Shown: piece by piece, positions 6,643 through 13,639 of the stretch
Layout of the letters: each line of letters starts with the position of its first letter
Position numbering within the stretch: the first letter of the stretch is position 1
The notes under the pieces: generated by a model
The model's database searches: none
Told to the model about the DNA's origin: nothing
The model's input: the letters and a program-made list of their open reading frames with translations, nothing else
Made by a program: the position numbers and the translations under genes
NCBI GenBank assembly: GCA_036794395.1
Contig: DAIRGS010000093.1
Location: 1-23,197, forward strand
DNA length: 23,197 nt
DNA from: DASXMX01 sp036794395
GTDB taxonomy: Bacteria; Planctomycetota; Phycisphaerae; Tepidisphaerales; Tepidisphaeraceae
Direction of reading: 5' to 3'

Positions 6643-7947
6643 ATGCGGCTGCGTTCGGAATCCACCGTGGCCATCTGGCTGGTTTGCATCGGAATCGGCC
6701 TGCTGTTCATGGCCCGCGGTGCGTTTCTGCCGTACTCGTTTCCGCTCTTCGAGCACTTCGGTAACCTGTCCTATGCCCAGATCGTGCTGATCGTCAGCGG
6801 TTACACCGCGGCGCAGTCGGTCTGCGCTCCAGTCGCAGGCTGGTATACCGATCGCACGTCTGTGCGATTCGCCCTCGGCACAAGCATCGTCTTCGGACTC
6901 ATCAGTTTTTTGATCGTTGCGACTCAGCCCGGCTTCAAAGTTTCGCTGATCGCTGTGTTCGTGGCAGGGCTGGCGTTCATTCTCGGCAAAATCGCGCTCA
7001 ATACGATTCTCGTGATCCAGTCAAGCGCGGATCTTCTTCGGCGCTCGGTGGCCAAACGGGCCACGCTCCTGAACATGGGGTCTTTCTGCGGCAACAGCAT
7101 TGCCGATCAGGTTACAACACACTTCGGATATACCCCGCACGCCATTCTTCTGGGCGTTATGCACCTTCCACTGGCGATCGGGTTAGGCGCACCGGAAAAG
7201 AAGTCGTCCACTCCGCGAAAGAAGACGTTCGGCGCGGAGAACATCAAAACCCTCTGCAGAAACAAAGCCTTTCTCTCCGACAGCCTCCGGCGATTCGCGC
7301 TGGTGCTGCCCTATGGTTGCTGGGGAACGATCATTCCCAAATATGTTCTGGACATTCGCCACTCGAATCATAGTGTTTGGCTGATTTCTCTGACCAGCGT
7401 GTGCACGACAATCATCGGAGCCCATTTTCTGGCGGTACACGTGTCGGCGATGTTGTACCGGCGGGGGTTTAAGTGGGAGTGGTGGTCGATGGTGTCGGTA
7501 CTGCTTTACTGCGCGGGGCTGCTTCTGCTCATGTTCGTGGACCACACCGCCATGCTCCCGATCGCGATCGTGGTTTTTATATGCGGCGAAGTTCTCATGA
7601 CGCCGTGCTTCGACGAGACGGCCAAACGGCACAGCACCGACTCCGCGATGGCCACGTGCATGGGGCTGTTGCATCTGGTGGACAGTTCGGGCCGATTGGT
7701 CGGATCGGTGTTTGCATTGGCCGTCTATGGGTGGATGAGAAATTCGGCGTACCATCATCTCTATTGGCCGGTCGTGGTGGCAGTGTTCCTCGTCGTCTGC
7801 TCCGGGCTTCATGTTATCGCGCACGCGATGGGGCAAACCCCCACAGCGCCCGGCGCCACCGAACAGGAGTCCGCCAATCGCATGGCAGGGACGACGATCG
7901 ATGATCCGAGTTCTGTCCTGCTCCCCGTTCCGCAGAACCAGGTTTGA
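6643..7947 (+). CDS. Major facilitator superfamily transporter, probable product exporter
   Basis: 434 residues, about twelve hydrophobic membrane segments, beginning VAIWLVCIGIGLLFMARGAFLPYSF. After the second segment it has GWYTDRTSVR, the MFS motif A loop. A basic cytoplasmic loop (KKSSTPRKKTFGAENIKTL, residues ~185-205) divides the two six-helix halves, and a Pro/Thr-rich tail of ~35 residues ends the protein. The ATG begins one base after the ATP-grasp stop and its own stop is three bases before the GGT start, so it is inside one operon. ATP-grasp ligases next to an MFS pump recall bacD-bacE in the bacilysin locus, where the pump exports the dipeptide. Direction and cargo are inferred from this context; uptake of a precursor is the alternative. 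Confidence 0.85.
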   Translation: MRLRSESTVAIWLVCIGIGLLFMARGAFLPYSFPLFEHFGNLSYAQIVLIVSGYTAAQSVCAPVAGWYTDRTSVRFALGTSIVFGLISFLIVATQPGFKVSLIAVFVAGLAFILGKIALNTILVIQSSADLLRRSVAKRATLLNMGSFCGNSIADQVTTHFGYTPHAILLGVMHLPLAIGLGAPEKKSSTPRKKTFGAENIKTLCRNKAFLSDSLRRFALVLPYGCWGTIIPKYVLDIRHSNHSVWLISLTSVCTTIIGAHFLAVHVSAMLYRRGFKWEWWSMVSVLLYCAGLLLLMFVDHTAMLPIAIVVFICGEVLMTPCFDETAKRHSTDSAMATCMGLLHLVDSSGRLVGSVFALAVYGWMRNSAYHHLYWPVVVAVFLVVCSGLHVIAHAMGQTPTAPGATEQESANRMAGTTIDDPSSVLLPVPQNQV

Positions 7948-7950
7948 TCG

Positions 7951-9705
7951 ATGAAGAACCGCACTGGCATCATCTTCGTTTTTTGGATCACGGCACTTGG
8001 GTCTGTTGCACTACCCGGGGGCGAGCATTTTTTATCCAGGGCCTTTGCGGATTCGACCACCCTTCCAGCCGGCGAGGATGCGGACCACTACGTCGAATGT
8101 CATAACGGCGTGGTGGTTTCAGTTTCGGCGTCGGCCTCCGATGCCGGACGCGACATTCTCAAACGCGGCGGCAATGCAGTAGATGCTGCGATCGCCACCG
8201 CTCTGGCACTCCAATCGACCTACCCCCTCTCCGGCAATATCGCCGGCGGCGGATTCATGGTGATCTATCCGGGTCCCGGCCACGGCGAACCGATTGTCAT
8301 CGACTATCGCGAGTGCGCTCCGGCGGCCGCGACCGTCAAGATGTACAGCAAAGAGGAGTCGCAGTACACGCAGCGCGCCGTGGCGGTGCCGGGCACGGTT
8401 CGCGGGCTGGAGATGGCGCATCGCCGGTTCGGCACGCTTCCGTGGACCGAGTTGGTCAAGCCGGCGATCGCGCTGGCGCGGGATGGGTTTGTCATCGACG
8501 ACGGCCTCGCCAAGTCGACCAATGAAACCCTCGCCGCCGCTCCGCCAAATGAGTTTGGCGAACTGCACCGCGTCTACGGCAAGCCAGGCGGCGGGCTATG
8601 GAAGGCCGGCGACCGCATGGTTCAACCCGATCTGGCCCACACGCTTCAACTGCTGGCGGATCTCGGGCCCGACGCATTCTACTCCGGTCCCATCGCCGAG
8701 GCGTTTCTTGCCGAAATGACGCGGGGGAAAGGCCTGATCACCGCAGCGGATCTGGCAGCGTATCACGCCATCGAACGCAAACCGCTAAAAACGCGTTACC
8801 GGGGAAAGTATGACGTTTACGTTCCGCCGGCTCCAAGCTCCGGAGGCGTATGCCTGCTGGAAGAGTTGAACATGCTTGAGACGTTCGATCTGAAAGCCAC
8901 GGATCGATGGTCGCCCACAACAGTGCATGTGATGGCCGAGATCATGCGGCGCGCCAACTATGACCGCGCCCGATATCTCGACGACCCCGCGTTTACCGAA
9001 ATTCCCCAAAAGCTGACTTCCCCGGCTTACGCACAAGGGCTGGCCAGAACGATCGACCTGCAAAAGGCAACCCCCAGCGCATCGCTCTCCACCGATATCC
9101 CGCTGACGCCCGAGGGACATAGCACCACGCAGTTCTCGATAATCGACCGGTCGGGGATGGCCGTTGCCAATACGTACACGCTCGAACGGAGATGGGGCTC
9201 GCGCGTAGTCGTCAAGAACATGGGATTCCTTCTAAATAACGACATGCGCGCCTTCAACCTCTTCCCCGGCGAAACGGATGCCAAAGGCCAGGTGGGCACG
9301 GCTCCAAACATCATCGCACCCGGTAAACGTCCGATCAGCTCCATGACACCGACGATCGTCGTCCGAGATGGACGGGTCATTCTGGTAACCGGCAGTCCCG
9401 GTAGCCGTGCAATTCCAAATACAGTTCTGAACGTGATGGTCAGCCTGTTCGATTTCGGGATTCCGGTTCAGGACGCGGTTGAAATGGGACGCTTCACACA
9501 GGAGTGGTTTCCCGACCAGATAGGCTGGGAGCGCATGGACTTCCATCCCCAGACCGTGGAAGCATTGAAGAAAATGGGCCACACGGTCGTACCTCCTTCC
9601 CCGCTCCCCTTTCAGGGAGACGCCCATACAATTTCGGTTACTGACGGCGGAACTTACGTTGGCATAGCCGATCACCGTATCAGCGGGAAAGCGTCTGGGT
9701 ACTGA
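7951..9705 (+). CDS. ggt: Gamma-glutamyltranspeptidase, exported proenzyme
   Basis: 584 residues, the family's normal length, with an N-terminal signal-like stretch (residues 5-22) and maturation expected in the periplasm. Family blocks: GVVVSVSASASDAGRDILKR, GGNAVDAAIATALALQS, PLSGNIAGGGFMVIY, IDYRECAP, GTVRGLEMAH, then EGHSTTQFSIIDRSG with the autocleavage and catalytic Thr392, YTLERRWGSRVV, GFLLNNDMRAF, and GSPGSRAIPNTVLNVMV. All residues for self-processing into two subunits appear present. The enzyme hydrolyses or transfers gamma-glutamyl groups of glutathione and other gamma-glutamyl compounds. The gene follows the MFS gene by three bases, unusual for a housekeeping ggt, so it probably acts on the exported product, for example removing or exchanging a gamma-glutamyl cap, or on an imported gamma-glutamyl substrate. 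The enzyme call is firm; its part in the locus is inference. Confidence 0.93.
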   Translation: MKNRTGIIFVFWITALGSVALPGGEHFLSRAFADSTTLPAGEDADHYVECHNGVVVSVSASASDAGRDILKRGGNAVDAAIATALALQSTYPLSGNIAGGGFMVIYPGPGHGEPIVIDYRECAPAAATVKMYSKEESQYTQRAVAVPGTVRGLEMAHRRFGTLPWTELVKPAIALARDGFVIDDGLAKSTNETLAAAPPNEFGELHRVYGKPGGGLWKAGDRMVQPDLAHTLQLLADLGPDAFYSGPIAEAFLAEMTRGKGLITAADLAAYHAIERKPLKTRYRGKYDVYVPPAPSSGGVCLLEELNMLETFDLKATDRWSPTTVHVMAEIMRRANYDRARYLDDPAFTEIPQKLTSPAYAQGLARTIDLQKATPSASLSTDIPLTPEGHSTTQFSIIDRSGMAVANTYTLERRWGSRVVVKNMGFLLNNDMRAFNLFPGETDAKGQVGTAPNIIAPGKRPISSMTPTIVVRDGRVILVTGSPGSRAIPNTVLNVMVSLFDFGIPVQDAVEMGRFTQEWFPDQIGWERMDFHPQTVEALKKMGHTVVPPSPLPFQGDAHTISVTDGGTYVGIADHRISGKASGY

Positions 9706-10007
9706 CCTCGCGCCCAACCCGCGGGTTTCAAACTCATGGGTTTTCAAACTCGTGGGGTCGACTCTTGACATTTGACACCCGTCCCAATGTGGAACCACGG
9801 TCCACACCCGGGGTCCACACCCGGGGTCGGTTCACACCCGGGGTCGACTCGTCAAACTTGTGGGGTCGACTCTTGACATTTGACATCCGCCCCAAGGTGA
9901 ACCACATACTCGGGGTCACCACACACTCAGGGTCGACTCTTGACTTTTGATACCCACCTTGGATGCAGTCATAAAAACATTGATCGCCCCCGCCAATTAC
10001 AAGAGCA
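9706..10007. repeat. Intergenic repeat island between convergent genes
   Basis: No gene is seen here. One unit occurs at about 9744 and 9852 (108 bp apart): TCAAACTYGTGGGGTCGAC followed by TCTTGACATTTGACA, then a CC-rich stretch and a (G)AACCAC end. A partial third copy starts near 9924 (CACTCAGGGTCGACTCTTGA). Between the first two copies a shorter unit, CACACCCGGGGTC, occurs three times (9823-9848 and just upstream). Copies differ by a few bases, so the array is not recent. It lies between the GGT stop and the end of the LEPR-XLL protein gene, converging on it. It could be the footprint of an IS200/REP-associated or MITE-type repeat. Confidence 0.7.
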
Positions 10008-12611
10008 TCACGCGCGCTTCCCCATCCGCACTCGATGATGCCCATGACCGACACGTGCCATGCTTTCGCCATGCGGCAACTGAATCGGCGCCTCACTGCC
10101 CGGCGTAGCAGCACCATTTAATTTCTGTATCATGCTGATCGTTATCGTCTCATTTCCCGCACCCAAATAAGTGTGAACCCCGCGAACGTGAAACTTCCCC
10201 TTCTTCCCGGCAACGAACTGTGCAGCCGTTGAGGCCCCATCGCCCCAATGAATTGTCCCCGAAAGTGCAGATGCCGCCGTCCCCTTCGCCACTCCCGTCA
10301 GAACACCAACGTCACCCGAAAACGCCTTTCCCGCCGCCGGTTTGATCTTCACCGCCGAAATCGTGACGTGCTCCGACAGCGCAGAGTTCGGCGTTCGCGC
10401 CACCCCCGCCGAAGCCGCCAATCCACCCCCTGCGTTGGCAACAATTCCCACACCCACCGGCAACGGACGAATCGGCGTATCCACCACAACTTGCCCGTAC
10501 GCCACTCCAACGATCGACCCATCGCCTGTTCCAAGCCGATCATCAGAAATCAGAACCTGGTAATGGAACCACCCAAATTGTGGGAACTTCACCGTCGCCG
10601 AAACCGAGAATCCACCATTCCCATCCGACGCAATCGGCGCATCCGTCACGTCCGCCATCGATTGCTGGAACCAGTCAAAAGTATCGCCATCATTCCATTT
10701 CACCGTGGCGTGGAAGTGCGTGAGATCTGCATTCGGGTCTGTCGGCGTGAAAATTGCGACGGTGTTGCTGAACGTTTCCTTGCTCGAAACGATCAGACTG
10801 TAGCCCGTTCCGTCCATCGCCCCGGGAATCACCGTCGCGGAGCTGCTCGTTCCCTCAGACCCGCCCAGCGGATCAGGGACGATCCCAATCGGCGGCGAGA
10901 CCACAGTCCCGCCACCGGCGCCAGCCACACTCACCGTCGGCGGCGCAACGCTCGCCGCACCGCCACGCGCCACAATCCCAACCCCCCGGCCAACCCCTCC
11001 GCCCCCGCCCGCAATCGGCACAACCGGCCCGAACGACCACGGCCAGAGGTTCGTCGAAATCGTGTACTCTCCAGCCGCCGCATACCGGTGATCCCCCGAA
11101 ATGCTGACTCCACCCAGCCCATCCGCCGCGATCACTCCCGACGTGAAATGCCCATCGCCCCAATCGATGTTCGCCGAATAAGAAGACAGTGAGATTAGTA
11201 GCACGCCCGTGTAATGCGCGACCACGCCACTGAACAACTGGCCCGACACCGGGCCTACATCAACCCCAACGCCCTGAGCGGCCGGCGCCGGCGATGTCAC
11301 GTTCGAATACGCAATCGCCGATCGACCCGCAAGCCCGCCCGGGTCCGCGGCAGCCGATCGTATATCGCTGATCGTCACCGCAATGTCCGAGCTTCCGATG
11401 CCCCAGGCATGATTGCCGATCACGTCAAATCCCCCGCGATCGTTGACAGTGATGGTGCCCGCCGACTTCGTCCCATCGCCCCAGTCGATGCTCGCGCTGT
11501 AAAACGCGGGGTCAGCATTCCCCACCCCATCGACGAACGAGGCGACCGTCATCGTCGATGAAGCGCCGGCTGTCGCCGTCGATTGCGTGCCTGCCGCCAG
11601 CAATGCGTTGTGCGGATCAAAAGAAACGATCGGCGAACCACTCGCCGTTGAATCGCTCGCATACCAGATCTTCACCAGCGGTCCCGACGCCAGATCATTG
11701 ACGAACCCATATTGCATCAAGCCCGGCGGATTGATCTCCATCACCTCCCCGCCCGTCGTCATCCGCCCCATCGCATTCGTTCCGTAAAGCCCGAACCACA
11801 ATGCACCATCTGGCCCGCTCGTAATATCAAACGCACCGTCCGCATTAGGGAGCATGAATGGCGTGACGCTTCCGCTGCTCTTCACGCGATCGATCTCGCC
11901 ATCCGATGCGACCCATATATTCCCATCCGGCCCAACAGCCAGATCATTTGGAAACGCCGTCAGCGCAATGCTGCTGATTTTCCCGGTGGGCGTAACTCGC
12001 GCAAGCGCGCCATTCCCCGCATCATCCGTCGCTGCCGCCCAGACACTTCCATCCGGGCTCGCGGTAATCCCGCCTTCCAGCGAGAGATTCGTTTTGCCAA
12101 ACGAAAACTCCGTCACCTTCCCCGCCGCTGTGACGCGCCCCACCTGGTTGTTACTACTATCAACGAACCACACACCACCGCCCGGACCCGCCGCAATGCC
12201 ATCGGCGCTGGCGTTGGCCGGCAGATTAAACTCCGTCACATCACCGGCGGGCGTAATCCGCCCGATCATGTCGACATAAGTTTCAACGAACCAGAGGTTG
12301 CCGTCCGCTCCCGCCACGATGTGATCCGGGCCCGCGTCCGCAGTCGGCAACGCAAACTCACTTGTGGATCCACCCGGCGTCTCGCGCCCAATCGCATTCC
12401 CGCCCTGATCCGTAAACCAGATATTCCCATCCGCCCCCTGCACCAGGCTAGACGCCGATACCGCGCTCACGCCCCCCGTCTGCCCTGGCGGAACCGATAC
12501 CCCCGGCAACGACACCACCGTCCCCCCAGCCGATAAAAGATACCGAGCTTCGAGATGCTCGACGCCCTTCTGGGCGCCTCCACCCCTCCGCTGGACGTGT
12601 CGTCGTTTCAT
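10008..12611 (-). CDS. LEPR-XLL extracellular protein with Vgb-like propeller and PKD-like modules
   Basis: 867 residues from the ATG at 12611, chosen because a TATAAT box lies just upstream, GAGGG precedes the ATG, and the planctomycete LEPR-XLL-type motif (VEHLEARYLLSAGG, residues ~20-33) then sits near the N-terminus; in-frame codons extend to 12815 but lack support. Residues ~55-345 hold seven repeats of the type xxIVAGADGNLWFVE...IGRITPAGDVTEF, the streptogramin lyase (Vgb) seven-bladed beta-propeller pattern. Four PKD/Ig-like modules follow, each with an SIDWGDGT-like core (SIDWGDGT, NIDWGDG, TVKWNDGDT, TIHWGDG), with Gly/Val/Pro-rich linkers between. The C-terminus is basic (HHRVRMGKRA), with no PEP-CTERM or dockerin. 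Role: cell-surface or secreted binding/structural protein. Antibiotic lyase activity is unlikely, because Vgb enzymes are cytosolic and about 300 residues. Confidence 0.8.
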   Translation of the reverse strand: MKRRHVQRRGGGAQKGVEHLEARYLLSAGGTVVSLPGVSVPPGQTGGVSAVSASSLVQGADGNIWFTDQGGNAIGRETPGGSTSEFALPTADAGPDHIVAGADGNLWFVETYVDMIGRITPAGDVTEFNLPANASADGIAAGPGGGVWFVDSSNNQVGRVTAAGKVTEFSFGKTNLSLEGGITASPDGSVWAAATDDAGNGALARVTPTGKISSIALTAFPNDLAVGPDGNIWVASDGEIDRVKSSGSVTPFMLPNADGAFDITSGPDGALWFGLYGTNAMGRMTTGGEVMEINPPGLMQYGFVNDLASGPLVKIWYASDSTASGSPIVSFDPHNALLAAGTQSTATAGASSTMTVASFVDGVGNADPAFYSASIDWGDGTKSAGTITVNDRGGFDVIGNHAWGIGSSDIAVTISDIRSAAADPGGLAGRSAIAYSNVTSPAPAAQGVGVDVGPVSGQLFSGVVAHYTGVLLISLSSYSANIDWGDGHFTSGVIAADGLGGVSISGDHRYAAAGEYTISTNLWPWSFGPVVPIAGGGGGVGRGVGIVARGGAASVAPPTVSVAGAGGGTVVSPPIGIVPDPLGGSEGTSSSATVIPGAMDGTGYSLIVSSKETFSNTVAIFTPTDPNADLTHFHATVKWNDGDTFDWFQQSMADVTDAPIASDGNGGFSVSATVKFPQFGWFHYQVLISDDRLGTGDGSIVGVAYGQVVVDTPIRPLPVGVGIVANAGGGLAASAGVARTPNSALSEHVTISAVKIKPAAGKAFSGDVGVLTGVAKGTAASALSGTIHWGDGASTAAQFVAGKKGKFHVRGVHTYLGAGNETITISMIQKLNGAATPGSEAPIQLPHGESMARVGHGHHRVRMGKRA

Positions 12612-12645
12612 CCGAACCCTCACGAAGTGTGAACCCCGTGCCGCC

Positions 12646-12651
12646 ATTATA
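12646..12651 (-). promoter_or_regulatory. -10 box of the LEPR-XLL/Vgb-like gene
   Basis: On the minus strand the sequence reads TTGTTGTATAATGGCGG, a perfect TATAAT. Transcription would begin near 12638, giving a leader of about 27 nt to the ATG at 12611. No good -35 is present at 16-18 bp. The remaining intergenic DNA (12652-12879) shows nothing else I can name. Confidence 0.45.
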
Positions 12652-12879
12652 CAACAATTCAAAAACCGCAAGCGATCATTAAAAAGCGCAGGCACTCCAC
12701 AAAGCAGCACATCATTTGATGTTCCATGGCTGAACATGAGTGATTTGCTTCTGAGTTCATCTGCTCGGAACGTTTCGTAGGATCTCCCCCGCGTCGCGTT
12801 TAGGATTGCCGTCACCTGGCCAATTCCGGGTAGGGCGTCATTTGAAAACTTCGCCTTAACTGAGTGGCACGATGTTTGG

Positions 12880-13545
12880 TTACTTCACCCAAGTGAGCGA
12901 ATATCGAAAAAACAAATGTCGCCGTATCCGCCAGCCTGTAAGTCCGGCTTCAGCCGCGGCTTTGCGAACTTCTGCTAGCGTCAGGTAACGATCGTGCTGG
13001 CCGTGCGAGGTAAATGCTTCCTGCAACTCTCGAGACACCGGCGACCACCATTGCATGATCCGATTGATCGGGAACGCAATCGCGCAGGTCACAAAATCCG
13101 CGAAGGTGTCGAGTCGATACAGGTCAAGCACCACCAGCGTTCCACCCGGCTGCAAAGCATCGGCGCACTTCGCGAGCATTTGCGCAAGAGGCAAGTGGTG
13201 CAGCGTCGCAACGGACACGATCACGTTAAATTGCTCACGCGGCCACTGCCAGTTGCCGACATCCTGCACCAGATATTGAATGGTCGAAAATTCCGGTACA
13301 TGTGCCAGCGCACGGTCAATCATCTTTTGCGATAGGTCCACCGCGAGCACGCGCCTGGCGCGAACGGCAATCGCCCGAGCCAATTCACCGCTGCCGCAGC
13401 CGATCTCCATTGCATGCTCAAATGTCGCGGGTAATTGCCCTAATATAAACGCGTGATAATGTCTGTTGTGGTTCCACCCATCGCCACCGGCTTCTAATTC
13501 CGCAATCCCGTCAAAATCCGCGCGAACCTGGTTGGCCGTACCCAT
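12880..13545 (-). CDS. Class I SAM-dependent methyltransferase
   Basis: 221 residues from ATG 13545; a TTG three codons upstream is possible and neither has a Shine-Dalgarno site. Rossmann-type methyltransferase with motif I EIGCGSGEL (residues 47-55), the acidic end of strand 2 in VLAVDLSQKMIDRA, VQDVGNWQWP, and the post-II motif VSVATLHHLP, then LQPGGTLVVLDLYR. This matches the Methyltransf_11/UbiE-like group. The C-terminal ~70 residues (FPINRIMQWWSPVSRELQEAF...LTLAEVRKAAAEAGL) are a typical substrate-side cap, so small-molecule methylation is more likely than protein or RNA. It lies 94 bp after the giant FG-GAP gene on the same strand, with no clear functional link. Confidence 0.85.
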   Translation of the reverse strand: MGTANQVRADFDGIAELEAGGDGWNHNRHYHAFILGQLPATFEHAMEIGCGSGELARAIAVRARRVLAVDLSQKMIDRALAHVPEFSTIQYLVQDVGNWQWPREQFNVIVSVATLHHLPLAQMLAKCADALQPGGTLVVLDLYRLDTFADFVTCAIAFPINRIMQWWSPVSRELQEAFTSHGQHDRYLTLAEVRKAAAEAGLTGWRIRRHLFFRYSLTWVK

Positions 13546-13639
13546 GCAACGCAATTTTACTCGATCAACCTCACCCGTTCCTCAAGTCGCCCTCTGCGAG
13601 GCCATCTTGCCGGCGTTCACCGTGGCGATCGTGTTTCGG

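Noticed and set aside
10248..11192. Plus-strand frames over the Vgb-like/PKD gene
   Set aside because: Arg/His/Asn-rich translations, no motif. The minus frame has seven propeller repeats and LEPR-XLL.
10008..12611. Streptogramin resistance gene
   Set aside because: Only the propeller repeat resembles Vgb. The protein is three times larger, has secretion-type and PKD-like parts, and no resistance context.
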